Assembly: GCA_902702965.1 (NCBI GenBank)
Contig: CACRXP010000050.1
Span: forward strand, 981,586 to 1,045,585
Length of the DNA stretch: 64,000 nucleotides
DNA from: Spirometra erinaceieuropaei
Taxonomy: Eukaryota; Platyhelminthes; Cestoda; Diphyllobothriidea; Diphyllobothriidae
Direction: 5' to 3'
Both the position numbers and the translations under genes were made by a program. The notes beneath the pieces were generated by a model, which was not told the origin of the DNA, made no database searches, and saw only the letters and a list, made by a program, of their open reading frames with translations. Numbering within the stretch: position 1 is the first letter of the stretch; each line of letters begins with the position of its first letter. Shown piece after piece: positions 44,810-56,957 of the stretch.

Positions 44810-45187
44810 TACTTAATTTAGTTTAATTTATTAAATGCCAGTTTACAGGCATTGTCAAGGGAAGCGATAAAACACAAATCCGACCAGCAGTGAAAAAAAA
44901 CTACTGAAGAATAAAAATATAGTTGATGGTGGTTTTTATGGTTTGGAGGGTTCGGGAGAAAAAAAACTGCTGGCGGTAGATTTTCGACCGTCGAGAAGGA
45001 GGGGGAGGTGGTTGCACGGTATCGGAGATTATCGGACGTCAATTCCTTTCATGAAGTTTGGGATAGTCAAAGAAGAGGCGTTGAAGAACAGCTGATGAGA
45101 CGGCCATAGTGTTCAGAGACCACAAACGCCATCGCTACGGTAGAGTCGATCAGTGGATTCGGGACCCAAAATTTGAGGAAGCTTCTC

Positions 45188-47800
45188 TCAATGCAAAAAT
45201 CGAATAATAGTTCTCTTAAATAAAGGATAATTTTGCAGAGTTTTCACACTCATTGGTAGTTTATTCCAAATAGCAATTGCATTTACAGAATAGAACCGAC
45301 GATATTTAACAGTACGTGTCAGAGGCAGAAATAAGAAGACCTCACGGTGACTGTTAAGTCGTGGGTGGATATGATGTCTTAAAGAAGTGAGTGGGTTAAA
45401 TGTGTGATTATATAAGAGTTTAAATAGCAAAAATAGTCCCTTTTTTAATCTACGGAACCATAAAGGATCGAGGCCTGAAAGCCAGCAGCGTTCTTGGTAA
45501 GACAAAGGTCGGTGTTCCGGGGTTAAAATTCTCTTGGTAAAAAAGTGTTGAACAGATTCTATTTTCTTCCGCTCAGTAGCACGCATGAGGCTAAATAAAA
45601 ACTAACAGTATTCCAGACCATGTCTAACGTACATATTGTGAAGGCGCATTCTGATGTCCCTAGTTTTAAAGTTTCGGAGGATAAACCCGGTCGTTCTGCG
45701 TGCGTTGGAGACTATCAAGGCACAGTGCTCCGAGAGATTGAGACTCTTGCAGTATGATATGCCCAGATCCTTTATAACCCTGGGCACATTTGTGGCGTGA
45801 CCTTCAATACTTAGTTGAGGTTGGCGGTCGTCGCCAACCACCATGACTGAGCTTACCAATCTGAAATAAATCGGGTACATTATTAACGAAAAGGCAAAAT
45901 AAAAGCGGGCCGAGTACACTACCCTGAATGACTCCACTCCTCACACGTGTGGGGTTGAAGAAAGTATTGGAAATCTTAACTCGTGTACGAGTGCCCAGGT
46001 AAGAGGATATAAAATTCAAAAGTTTGCCACCTATTCCGAGATAGGACAGTTTCAAGAGAAGAAGAGCATGGTCAATACGATCAAAAGCCTTAGTGAAATC
46101 GAAATATACAGTGTAAAGAGCAAAACCATTGTCCCTAGATTGGAGAACATAGTCAAAGAAAGAGAGCTGACAGGTGTCACAAGATCGAGCTTTGAGGAAT
46201 CCATGCTGAGCAGCACACAGTAGGTTATTCACTGTTAAGTGACGCGTCAGCTTATCCTTGATCAACGTCTTTAAGATCTTCGAAAATACAGGGAGGGTAT
46301 TTGTTGGCCGAAATTCATCAAATGACGTATATTGGCCGTGCTTAGGAATGGGCAAATGTGTGATTCCTTCCACAAGGTAGGATAGGTTTCAGTTTCAAGT
46401 GCAAGATTAAATATCTTGCATAAAAGGGATGGGAAGATCGTGTTTGCTTCGGCTTTTAAAATGCCTTCTGGGACACCATCAGGTCCTGGACTGTGAGATT
46501 GACAAAAACGCCGAATCGCAACAGTCACAGCTCACAGGGCGAAAGTTATAGTTTCTAGGACTGCCCCAAGCAGTACCTGGATGGTCGGAAGCGGAGTGGT
46601 CGAGTCTTCGATGAACGTTTTGGAAAGAAATCATTGAAGCTATCAGCGGTTAACTGGGCATCAACTATGGGATTTCCGAGAGCGTCTCGGAGGATGGGAT
46701 GCTGCGTCTTTCTGTGAGTTCGTATTTTTTTAGAGAAAAGTTTCAAGACATTTAACGAATGGTTTTCGGTAAACTGGACATCTTCGGCCAGCTGTTTTTC
46801 CTCAGACAATCTCTTAGCTCGATCGAAAATATCACAAATCAAGGGCAGGACAGAAACATCGTTCTGAAGATGGAAACGACGATAAAGCCTGCGCAATCTG
46901 CGACGAAAGGGTAAGGGTAGGAAAATCTCATCCCCAACATTAATAATTTTCTTACGGGGGACAAAACGAGAAATAAGCGGATCCAATATTTCGTACAGTT
47001 TTGCAGTGCAAACATTTACACCCGAACTAAGGAAGACATCAGTCCAGTCGTAGGAATGAAGATGTGTTAATAATTCGGTTGAGCGAGTTGATCGGAAATT
47101 GCGGAAAAAGCTATACTTTGGGGACGACGTTTTGTCAGCCTCGAATTGCAACGTTGAAACAACTGTATCATGGTCTGAGCCCCCCAGTGGGCCTAGGGAT
47201 GACACCGACGATGGCATGCAGCCTCTACAGAAAATTTGGTCAAGTATGCTTGAGCCTCGGGTGGGAAAATCGACAACCTGATTCCACATCCCAACATCTA
47301 CAGCCTCAAGAAATTCTTCGAACGTTCTTGGGCCTGAAGGCGGAGACCAGCGGACTTCGGGAAGATTAAAGTCACCCGCAACCAATTGATACTTAAAGCT
47401 TGAGTCGGCCGCAGCATGAAATGTCTGTGAGAGTAAACGACCAAAATTGTCGTTGGCGTTGGGAGGACGATAGACGCAGCCAACGAGTAGGGAGAACTTA
47501 TTTTTTAGTGCAACCTGGAACCAGCAGCTGCCTTCTACTGCAGAAGAATGCGGGAGGTCCAGCAGCAAAAATGTAAGTGTTTGCTTAACGTAGACGCAGC
47601 TGCCATCACCACGGCTATCTTGGCGATCATTTCGGATGCAATTATAGCCTATAAACGAGAGTTCGGATTCAGCTACTGAGGCTGATGCCCACGTCTCAGT
47701 TACAAAAACAATATCTGGACAATGGACGAACACCAACGTCTGAAGCAAAGGCATTTTATTAAGCAAGGATCTGGCATTTACAACAAAAGTTTATAGGGAA
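45188..47800 (-). pseudogene. CR1-C copy 2 ORF2: endonuclease and RT, YADD region deleted
   Basis: The endonuclease frame (47766-46555) is well preserved: VVNARSLLNKM just upstream, DIVFVTETWA, RGDGSCVYV, CVYRPPN, VAGDFNLPEVRW and GSDHDTVV. RT follows in other frames (HSPGPDGVP, FLKARSCDTCQLSFFDYV, YFDFTKAFDRIDHALL, RSGVIQGSVLGPLLF). After FVNNVPDLFQIGK the sequence jumps to the VMVVGDDRQPQ block. It thereby deletes the YADD box and about 40-60 codons that copy 1 has at about 28030-28170. The C-terminal part is 45586-45188. Confidence 0.82.
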
Positions 47801-49212
47801 AGGCTGTTAGTTTCTGAGGGAAGTGGGCTACATCGTTCAGTTCTGGGCTGCCCACGGAGCAAATGGTCCGGATGCAACCATCCGGTTTTGCGAAAAATTT
47901 TGTGGCATCGAAAACTTCTGACGTGGATAAAAAGGGGTAGGACTTGGGGGAGGGAATGACGAGCAGGTGAACTGGTTACCATTGTTAGCTAACTTATTTT
48001 CAGCTGGAAATCCGCGGGCCAGATACTGCAACGTATTCCCGCCGGAACGAATCTGAGGATAGGATGAATTAACTGATTCAGTATGGACATTATCATGAGG
48101 AATAAATTGGTAAAACGGCCGTGGAGGAAACAAGTTAGGGGGTGGGGGATGCATTGTTTCCATTGGAGCAATAGTTTTATTAAACGGCGGAAAAATCGGC
48201 ATATTCGGCCTAAATGCCTCGATATGAGGGCTGGGGGGGGGGGCAGTTGCGCACCCGCTACGTTTTGAGTCGGGGTATTTGAGGCACTGTTAGCCGATTA
48301 TGGAGGAAAAGATTTTACAATGGTGCTGGATTTATTGGGTGTCCGAGGGGCTGAGACAGCAATTGGATTTGCCTTTGACTTAGACACATGCTTAGGCTTA
48401 CTAGGGGTTGCTGGGGGAGTCGATAGAGGCGTGTTTATAACAGGCGTTATGGTGTGTTTTAAGGGCTCAGCATTAAAATAGTCGAATTCTCTACGGAATT
48501 GACTATGCCGTGATGTGCAGATGCCGCAGATGGTGTTGTAAATGACTTATTCATACTGACAGTAGGTGTCATTATCTTGGTGTTGGTTTTTGCCGAATTT
48601 AATTTTTTCAGTCTTCGCTGCAGGGGTGTGAGGTCTGGCGAAACGGAGCAGCGCCATTTACGGCAGAAGTCTCTAGTTATCTCCCTTCTCGACAAGATAA
48701 AATCGACTTCTATCATGGAGAAAAGGGTAACTAGTATCGGCGCATTACGGCTAAGCGAGCGAAGTCGCTTAGCTTGTGCGACACTGAAACTCAAGCCACA
48801 ACTTTGTAGGAACACATGCGCTCCCTCCATAGCAGATAAGTGGCTCGGAATGTTTCGCAGTACGAAATTATGCTTGCGCTTAATTCTTTCCTCAGCTTCC
48901 GAACTTATTACCCCAATAAGTTTAAAAGCTTGTTCAATTACTTTTTCAGAAGTACCGTTTATGTCGCCATAAATCAACTGGTCGACTATTTCGCCGACTT
49001 ATGGCCTGCTACGACTAGCAGAGGCGTATTTTGTGGACGACTGAAGGGTCGAGAGGTTCTACATGTACTAAAGGGATTTGTGAGTTAATCAGATCTGCGG
49101 ACGGCGAAGATCATACGCTGGAACCCGCTATGTCTTCAGTCACGATTTTAGCACCCAGAGACGGTGGGGAGGCCGCAAGCTTTCGCCGTTTAGCACGTGC
49201 TCTGCCGGGCAT
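47801..49212 (-). pseudogene. CR1-C copy 2 ORF1
   Basis: The likely start is ATG at 49212-49210 (MPGRARAKRRKLAASPP, basic). A TGA after 34 codons and further breaks follow. The preserved block 48977-48459 holds the ORF1 C-terminal domain (KHNFVLRNIPSHL, VAQAKRLRSL, IEVDFILSRREITRDF) and LTPLQRRLKKLNSAK. A proline-rich end is at 48202-47837 (PPPPNLFPPRPFYQF). The domain order matches the B2 ORF1 at 52.4-53.5 kb. It is broken in several places. Confidence 0.65.
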
Positions 49213-51298
49213 TATAGATAGGAAAAGTTTTTCGTTACAGAGGAAGGGTCAATAAGTTGTCAATGTACAGAAAATCGCACTTAATAGCAAGTGCTACTGT
49301 TATTTACCTACGGAAACTAGAAAGAGATAGTAGGGAAAGGAGTAATTACAAAGGTTTTTTACAAAATACGACTGTTTCACAAGACTGTCAAATAAAACTG
49401 GGATATAATTATGAGTTACCACTTGATCCACCACTAAATCCCAGGAGGACACTTCTCGAATTCAAGAATCTGAGTGTTCGGTAATAAGACCGTTAACATT
49501 GCGTATGTGCTTTTCGGTGTAAGATGTTTGCGTAATTTCGACTTGAATACCAATAAATTAGGCAATAATCTAATTTCAGGCGGAAGATTATTCCAAAGGA
49601 AGGCATCTTTGGAAGCAAAGAAGAGGGAGCGCTTAGATGTAGTACAAAGAGGCGGCGGAATCACCATGCAACAGTTTCGCGTGGCATAAGACCATTCTCT
49701 CGGAATGAGAGTGTCAATGAGCGGAAGATTAAAGCTAGGGTTGATGCGAAAAAGGAAGCAAAAGCCAGCTTCGAGTCTTCTAACTCACAAAAACTTAATG
49801 TTCCCCAGCTGACATCTCTGAGTATAAGAAATACTGGACGAAGCTTGAGAGAACAGTTTCAGGTGAAAACCCTCTGAGCATTTTCGATTTTATTACGGTC
49901 GCAGGCGTTCATTAAATCAAAGAAAGGGCAGCAGTATTCGAGGACTGGAAGAACAAACATTTTACAAGGTCTTAGCTTTATTTTCGGAAGGCAAAAAATA
50001 TGCGCTATGAATCCACATATCTGCGCGGCTTTGGCAGAGATTCTATCTGCATGAGGTGATAAGGCAAGCTTATTTGTATAACTTAGACCTAGGTCCTTTA
50101 TGGTGAGGCATTCTGAGAGTGGGTTATTCTGAAAAATTATGAGACCAGGAAGTTTGGTAGGACCAAAAGCATGAAACTACACTTGGATGATGAAAACTCC
50201 ATCTGCCATGTCGAACCCCATCTGCTTAAGCGTAGTAAATCGACATTAATTTTTTTCAACACAAACGTCTGCGGTGTCCTTAGAGTATGAGTAAACACAC
50301 TTGAGGTCATCGGCATAAGTAAAAGTTTGCGAATTTCCGAGTTCAGTCGCAATATCATTGATGTACAGAAGGAAGAGTAGCGGACCCAGAACCGTTCCTT
50401 GAAGTACGCCACTCGTGATCGAGTGGGGTGTCGAGTAGCTATTACCGGCCATGACTTTCTGATATCGGTTGGACAGATAGGATCTGAGGAAGTCGAGTAG
50501 AGGCGGCTGGATGCCGAGAGCTTCCAATTTTACTAAAAGACGTCTATGGGGCACCTTGTCAAAGGCTTTGCTAAGATCAAAGTAAATAACTACCACTGAC
50601 TGCCGCTCATTACGAAGAGAAGTGATTAGATTAAGAAAAGCCAAGTGGCATGTTTCGCAGGATCGTTCAGGTAAAAATCCATGCTGACTAGAGCTCAGAA
50701 GCCGATTAGCTAGACAGAAGTGACGAATTTCATTGAAAATAATCCTTTCAAGAAGCTTTGCTAGAGACGCGTTTTGTGCATGCCCCGATAGTTATTAACA
50801 TCGGACCGAGATCCTGACTTGAATACGGGAATGATGATTGACGTTTTCCATGTTTCAAGAAAGAATGCTTTTGAAATATAAACCGAGAATAGATGAATAA
50901 GCAATATGGGAAGGTCGGACGCTTGTTTAATAATCGAATTCGGAATCCCGTCCGTTCCTGAGCAGTGTGAGTATTTCAAACGGCTTATGTGTTTCTTAAT
51001 GAGATCTGAGACATCGATTTTAATCAGTGTTCTATCTGAAAGTGATCGAAAGAAAGGGACCGGATCGGACTCGGTAGCAAGGTGTTTTGCAAAGAAAGCA
51101 CTAAACAACTCCGCCTTGTCAGTGTCATCGGTGAGGAAGACTTTTTTATCATTTAGCATGGGTGGAAGTTCGTGACCACGCTTAGAGGAGGACCGATGAC
51201 GGGAGATGTTAGCGACGGATTTGCCAGGGTTCGAACCACTGAGAGCAATTGATTCTCTTTGCCTGTCGCGCGCTTGGCGCATCCTTGAGGCAATCTCA

Positions 51299-51449
51299 CT
51301 TGACCCAAGTGTGATAAAACTCGCGTCGTCCGTCGGGGCCTCGTAGCTCAGGTGGTTAGAGCGTTGGCTGTACTAAAGCCTTCCCCGTTACTGCGTGGGT
51401 TCGAATCTTATCGAGGCGCCGAGTTTTTCACAGTTGGGTCAATATGACA
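51299..51449. mobile_element. 151-bp inverted-repeat element with tRNA-like core
   Basis: TCTCA flanks both sides (51294-51298 and 51450-51454). The arms are inverted repeats: TTGACCCAAGTGTGATAAAA and, reversed, TTGACCCAACTGTGAAAAA, followed by ACTCG and GCCTCG on both sides. Between them is a tRNA-like sequence. The CR1-B2 frame reads EIFE before and EIASRM after, adjacent residues in copy 1 (EIFELASKM), so the element is an insertion. I recognise no published name for it. Confidence 0.8.
51337..51419 (+). tRNA. tRNA-like core of the inverted-repeat element (class II shape, anticodon unclear)
   Basis: An acceptor pair (GGCCTCG with CGAGGCG, six of seven pairs) encloses A box TAGCTCAGGTGG and B box GGTTCGAATCT. 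The D stem GCTC/GAGC is perfect and the T stem is mostly wobble pairs. The anticodon arm (TGGC...AGCC) has a poor loop, GTACTAA, so the anticodon cannot be assigned. The long variable region resembles Ser/Leu tRNAs. It is more likely a pol III-capable relic or SINE-like head than a functional tRNA gene. Confidence 0.5.
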
Positions 51450-52421
51450 TCTCAAAAATCTCTGTGATTCTAAGATGAACTGATAAGGAACTAGTGAATG
51501 GGTCACGCAGTTGTCGCCTCAACTTTTTTAGTCTGTTCTGAAGAAAATGAGGAACAAGGGAATCTAAAGAATCAGGCTTCAGATATCTACGCGGCACAAA
51601 CTCTAGAATGTCCTTGGAAGCATTGGACATGATATCACGAAGAATGGTTGCATCGCTACAAGTGAAGAAGCCACACCAATCCAAAGATCTAATATAGTTA
51701 TTTATTAAGTCGTTGTCTACGCAGTCGTAGTTCATGTAAGTCCGAACGGCGCTTGTCTTTTTTGAAAAGGCAAGCTGTAAGCAACAAGGAATTAATACGT
51801 GGTCACTGTCAAAGAAGTCCTTTTTTAAAGCAACAGAAAGAGGAGCAATGTCATTGGTAAATATTAGATCTAAAATGTGATTATCTCTTGTTGGAGAGCG
51901 CACCAGTTGGGACCAATTAGAAAAATTGACAATATCTTGAAAGGGCTGGAATCTGGGTGGGCAGCTATTGGAAACCCAGTCAATTTCAGGAAGGTTAAAA
52001 TCCCCAGTGATTATTTTAACATCGAAAGCAGCTTCCGAAATTAATTTAAAGATTTCACAGAGTTGTGAATCATCACTGGCTAAAGAATTTGGGGGATTGT
52101 AAATACAGCTTATAATTGCCTTTGTTTGCGGCGAGAGAATAACAGATGCAAAGCAGAAGTTTCCTGTGAATGAGGAAACGTCCAAGTAATAGGGAGAGTG
52201 CTTTAGGTAGGATTTAAGATAAAGAAGACAACCACCCCCACGCCTATTCTTGCGGTCTTGGTGGTAAAAATCGAAGTCATCTATGAGAAGGGCAGAGTCA
52301 GGAATTAGAGAATGGGTCCAAGATTCTGTTACACATATAATATCAGGCGTCATTTCCAGAGCAATGGCTCTGATTTGGGCCATCTTGTTTATAACAGACC
52401 TGGCATTCAATAATATAATAT

Positions 52422-53532
52422 CTAATGTGTTTCGAACGGCAGTGCTATTTTCGACGGTATTTTAAAAACATTTGGAGGCGAATATGTAAGCTGTGAATTA
52501 ATGACACTTGGAGAATGAATATCAGTTAGTCTAGAGTTATTGATGTACGGGGAGCCAGCAAAAGGAGGCTGAGTATGAGACCTAAAGGATGTGGGGATAT
52601 AGTTTTCAAACATTGGAATGCTAGGGGAGTTAGAACATGGATAGACTTGTTGGTAGTTAAATAGTGGAGGAAGGGGAGGAGGAGGGAGGCTAGAAGGAAA
52701 GTAGGGGCTAGTGGGTGAGGGTAGGCCGTTATAAGAATGAAATGGTGGGAAACCAGGTCTAGATTGAAATTCAAAGGAGATAGGTTGACGTACCTGAGAG
52801 CAATTGGCCTTAAGTGGTGAGAAGCCTGAACTAGGTTGGGGCATAAATGACTTAGGGCAATTCATGTAGGAACTATTTACTGGATATATAGTAGGGCTTT
52901 GATAATTAACCGGTACGCAGGACAGAGAGTTATTTGGGGATATAATTGGAGCTGCGGCGTTTGTAGACCTGCTGGGCTAAACAGACTTGTTAGATCTAAG
53001 AACAGGCGTCGTACCCCTAAATGGAACTGTACTACCTATCTTTTGTGTCGGAGTCTGATTCAATTTTTGAGTCTCCCCGTTCTGACGCCAAGCCACTGGT
53101 GACTTAACTGTAGACCTTACAGCACCCAGTTGGACAGGAGAAGTTATCGGTCTAGATGAAGTAGACGGATTTTCAGGTGTCTCCGCGGGACTATCCGGAG
53201 GATACGAAACGACAAATAGGGCTGCTGTTGCAGCTAGTTTAGGGGCAGGCAAATGCGTCAAGTGGCTTGAGTGAGATGGAGATGTAGGAGAAAGAGGAAG
53301 GAGGGAGTCAGATGTCGCAGGAGTAGAACAGGCTGAATCCTTACGGCCACTTGTATTATGACCGAGTTGGGGAGCATTAGACTGAAAAGCAGTGGGTTTA
53401 CTTGAGAATAAAGACCCGATTCTATGCTCCATAGGGGTAAGATCATGAAAAAGGAAAAGTTTGCCTTCTCTAGGTACGCAGTGACACGCTCTTGATGGGT
53501 AAAGATTGTGTCAACCTCGATTGATGAAAATA
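52422..53532 (-). pseudogene. CR1-B2 ORF1 (5'-truncated; frameshift and TAG)
   Basis: From 53532 one frame reads SSIEVDTIFTHQERVTAYLEKANFSFF, matching the IEVDFILSRRE block of CR1-C ORF1. It then shifts by one base into DLTPMEHRIGSLF (53432). That frame runs through a Ser/Pro-rich region to TAG 52977-52979, continues in frame (RSTNAAAPIISPNN, SYMNCPKSF) and ends at 52422 after a proline-rich stretch (SSLPPPPLPPLFNY). ORF2 begins just downstream. The N-terminal half of ORF1 is absent. Confidence 0.7.
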
Positions 53533-53535
53533 ATA

Positions 53536-54398
53536 CTAGTAGTCTTGTCGCTTCTCCCTTGACCCCTCCTCGGATGGACTCGGCTAAATGTAACCGATCG
53601 CATCTGGGTTCCTATCGCCTCGAGACTGGTTTTCAACTCGCCACTTTGACATGAATGGCATCATCCGGCATAAGAATTCTGCCCTGATAATGCTCGTTTC
53701 GAACATTTTACTCAAGGCTACATACAGGCCAGTCCTTCCTGACCCGCCTACTTACCATTCATGAAATCCGTTCTACAATGCCATATACAGCGACGATTTT
53801 CGTGGTTCTTGATGTCATCTCCCGCATTTCGACCTCATGCGGCCAGTCGACGCTCACGGCGGAACCCCCAGTATTCGTCGTCTACTACTAGTTTGGTAGT
53901 TCCTCTCTTCCCCACTCCTCGGCTGGGCCCGATCACGTCTGGGTTCCTCTCGTCTGGGCTCTTTGACGCAAATAGTCTCATCCGACGTATCAGTTCTGCC
54001 CTGACGATATCAGTTCTGAATCGCGTATGCAATACCACAGCAGACCAGTCCTGTCCAACCCGCATACGTACCCCTCGAGGCTGAAATTTATTTCTGCCCT
54101 GACGATGTCAGATTATAATCCGTTATATACCGCCACATGCAGGCTAGTCCTGCCCGCATTTTTCTGTTGTTCTTTTTTAGTGAGGGTTTTTCTCCTGTAA
54201 AATTAATCCAATCATTTTTAAATTTTTAAGTGGTTTTCTCACCTCTCGCTAACCTTTTTTCTTAACGGACTACTGATTCAGAAACTATAAACTGCATTTT
54301 ATACAGATTCTGCCTGTCTAAAATTCGCTTGTAAATTTATTTTTACTTGCTTTGATGGGACACCGACGGGTCTTTAATAAAAACTATTATTATTATCC
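53536..54398 (+). mobile_element. CR1-B1 copy A, right part (3' UTR and terminus)
   Basis: It starts CTAGTAG, directly continuing CGCCATATA at 44116, and runs through one copy of the ~160-bp UTR unit and the distal UTR to the terminus ACTTGCTTTGATGGG...GGGTCTTTAATAAAA with an (ATT)n tail at 54379-54396. G2 protease coding resumes at once (GGTCTAAGACG). The distal UTR (53800-54160) is closely similar to the B2 UTR at 44400-44740 and 12800-13140, so B1 and B2 share it. Confidence 0.87.
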
Positions 54399-55214
54399 GG
54401 GTCTAAGACGTTCATTTCGTTGGCTATTTACTGTCTCTTATGTTCTTACTGCCATTCTCGGCGCTGATTTTATATCTTTTTTGGCCTCCTCGTTGATATC
54501 AAGTCTCATAAATTCTTTGACCCTAAGACTTCTTTATACTCTAAATGTTCCACTCGTACCCTTTCATCACGTAATCCTCGCACTTCAACAATCCCTTCGT
54601 CTACTCCCTATCATCATTTTCTTTCGGAATTCCCATCTATCACACGGCCCTCATAAGTTAACAAACCTATCAAGCATTCTGTTGAACACTATATTTCAAC
54701 TACTGGACCACCCGTGTTTAGCCGTCTCCGTCGTTTAGCCGCCGATAAGTTAGCCATAGCCAAGGGTGAATTCAGTCACATGATGGAGCTAGGCATAGTC
54801 AGGCCTTCCACTAGTCCATGGGCTGCACCTCTACATATGGTGTGCAAAAAGTCTCTCGTTGACTGGCGCCTATGCGGGGATTACCGACGGTTAAACGCCT
54901 GCACTGTGCCTGACAGGTATCCGCTTCCTCACCACCACGACTTTTCATCAAGCCTAGCCGAAGCAACAATGTTTTTCAAGATTGACTTAGTCAAAGCTTT
55001 CCGGCAGATATCCGTTGCTCAAGAAGACGTTCCCAAAACGGCGATTACAACACTGCTTGGTCTGTTCGAGTTTGTCAGGATGCCTTTTGGGCTACGCAAC
55101 TCCGCTCAAACTTTTCAGCGTTTCATCAAGGAAGCCCTCCGCGATTTACCATTCGTTTTTGTCTATGTCGACGATGTTCTGGTAACAGGTTCCAGTGAAC
55201 ACAAACATCTATAA
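54397..55214 (+). pseudogene. G2 protease C-terminal half and reverse transcriptase
   Basis: GLRRSFRWLFTVSYVLTAILGADFI is the protease end. After a frame change the linker leads into RT from 54714: [77 protein letters not shown] and [11 protein letters not shown] (YVDD catalytic box intact). TAA at 55212-55214 interrupts the frame, which resumes at once as HLRLISERLSQFGV. Confidence 0.85.
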
Positions 55215-55995
55215 CATTTACGTCTCATTTCTGAACGATTGAGCCAATTTGGCGTTCTAATTACTGTTTCTAAATGCGTTTTTGGTGTACAGTCGCTGTT
55301 TTTCCTAGGATATCGCGTAGATGCTTTTGGTTGTCATCCCATAGATGCCAAAGTTTCAGCTATTCGCGATTTCCCTATTCCATCTTCTTTTCAACAACTA
55401 CGCCGTCTCACGGGTCTTGTCAATTTATATCGACGTTTTATCCCTTATCGTGCTCAATTAATGTTACTACTTACTATCCTTTTACGCGGGAACAACCGCA
55501 AGTTTTATTTCCTTGACACAGCTGTTGAGGTTTTCAATCGTGTCAGGAAGGCTCTTGTGGATACAACTTTCCTTGTTCACCCTATAACTGATGCTCCACT
55601 TTCTATTGTGGCCGACGCATCCAATTTTGCTATAGGTGCTGCGCTTCAGCAACAGACGCCCACTGGCACCCAGACCTTGGCTTTTTACTCTGCCAAACTG
55701 GCATCTCCACAAATTCGCTATAGCACTTTTGGAAGAGAACTTCTTGCAATTTCTTTAGCCATTAAGCATTTTCGTAATTATATTGAGGGCCGAGATTTTG
55801 TATTTATACTGACCACAAGCCTCTTACTTATGCCCTCTCTACTTCTTCTGACAAGTATTCACCCCGCGAGGCCCGCCATCTCGATTTTGTTCTCAGTATA
55901 CCACCGACAGTCGAGTTCTTAAAGGCCTTTATAATCAAGTCGCTGGCTCTCGTTCTCGGTCTGGCATTAATGCAATCACCCGCCCTTCCTTCGAT
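55215..55995 (+). pseudogene. G2 RT connection and RNase H
   Basis: The frame continues with VSKCVFGVQSLFFLGYRVDAFG, QLRRLTGLVNLYRRFIP, then RNase H: IVADASNFAIGAALQQ (Asp present), STFGRELLAISLAIKHFRNYIEGRDF, and a frameshift within the FTDHKPL region near 55805. The rest of RNase H is decayed to about 55995. Confidence 0.82.
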
Positions 55996-56957
55996 TTGGA
56001 GCGCATGGCAGAACTGCAAAACCAGTCGACTTTCACTGAGAGCCTTCAGCACACTAGTCTTCATCTCGAGGCCATTTCTCTTTCCATCACACCCGGTACA
56101 ATCTTGTGTGACGTATCGCGCGGTGCCTCCCGACCCGTAGTACCAAGCGAGATGAGACGAGATGTTTTTGTTGCGTTGCGCAATTTGGTTCACCCTGGCC
56201 TCCACACTACCCAACGCCTCGTCAGCGAGAGTTTCGTTTGGCCAAGCATGAACACTGATATCCGCCAATGGGCTTCTTCATGTTTGGCTTGTCAGGAGGC
56301 CAAAATCGGACGGCACAACGAAGCACCAATTGGCACTTATCTCGCACCCGACGCACGTTTTGCACGTGTCCATATCGATCTGGTAGGAACTTTTCCAACA
56401 TCGCGTGGTTGCAACTACTTACTTACTGCGATTGACCGATTTACTCGTTGGCACATTGCAACTCCCATACCTAACATAACTTTATATTCCGTTGCCCATG
56501 CCCTTTTTGAACACTGGATCTCTCCTTATGGCGTCTTCTCAACTATTACCACCGATCGAGGACAACAATTCGAGTCTATATTCTTTAACGGCCTTACCAA
56601 ACTCCTCGGATGTTCTCGCATACGCAAGACAGCATACCACCCCTCATCCAACGGCTTAGTCGAGCGTTTCCATCGGCAACTCAAAGCCTCGCTGTGAGCT
56701 CACGACAACCTTTTCCATTGAAGCGAGCATCTGCCCTTGGTCATGCTCGATATCCATATTGCACTTAGGTCCGACTTGGAGTGCTCCGCTGCCGAACTTG
56801 CCTACGGTACTACCGTACGGATTCCCGACGATTGCGCCAGGCCATGACTCATCATCGAGCCACTCCTCCACGTGCTCCAACAAGTAAGCCGTACATCGAC
56901 CCGAACCTAATAACATGTTCTTTTGTATTTGTCCGCGTAGATAGCGTTTGTCGATCA
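55996..56957 (+). pseudogene. G2 integrase (complete DDE core, then stop)
   Basis: The open frame 55996-56697 has the zinc-binding HHCC (H in LVHPGLH, C-x-x-C in SCLACQ) and the core with all three acidic residues: VHIDLVG, TTDRGQQFES and NGLVERFHRQL. TGA at 56696 ends it. C-terminal coding continues with further stops (LRSDLECSAAELAYGTTVRIP, then YIDPNLITCSFVFVRVDSV) into the assembly gap. It is the best preserved integrase in the window. Confidence 0.85.

Larger units (their letters stand above)
44810..49398 (-). mobile_element. CR1-C copy 2, near full-length, innermost layer
   Basis: This element of about 4.59 kb has a TACTTAATTTAG tail side (44810), a 3' UTR, ORF2, ORF1 and a short 5' UTR up to 49398. 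It sits in the 3' UTR of the CR1-B2 element, in the same orientation. TGG occurs at both edges (44807-44809, 49399-49401), a minimal target duplication. ORF1 and ORF2 contain multiple frameshifts, so it is inactive now. Confidence 0.82.
49434..52470 (-). pseudogene. CR1-B2 ORF2: endonuclease and reverse transcriptase
   Basis: The endonuclease (52410-51439) is open: NARSVINKMAQIRAI, DIICVTESW, RGGGCLLYL, CIYNPPN, ITGDFNLPEIDW, ILDLIFTND and DSDHVLIPC. It stops at EIFEMSY where the 151-bp element is inserted. RT resumes at 51282 (SRMRQARDRQRES), with HCSGTDGIPNSI, W.TSIIIPVFKSGSRSD, a break near 50760, then YFDLSKAFDKVPHRRLL, GVLQGTVLGP and FTYADDLKC (YADD intact). The C-terminal part is partly decayed at 50136-49668 and open at 49667-49434. 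Without the insertion and two or three frameshifts it would be intact. Confidence 0.85.
49399..53535 (-). mobile_element. CR1-B2 copy, 5' part (ORF2 and part of ORF1)
   Basis: This is the continuation of 44117-44809. It contains the ORF2 C-terminus at 49667-49434, RT at 50.1-51.3 kb, endonuclease at 51.45-52.41 kb and ORF1 at 52.42-53.53 kb. It is 5'-truncated inside ORF1 at about 53532, where plus-strand CR1-B1 3' UTR (CTAGTAG...) begins. It carries a 151-bp inverted-repeat element in the endonuclease-RT linker. Confidence 0.85.

Noticed and set aside
48231..48244. Poly-G run (also at 15607, 30846 and poly-C at 32620)
   Set aside because: Homopolymers near 10-12 bases with no context; possibly slippage or assembly noise. 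No G-quadruplex pattern of separated runs.
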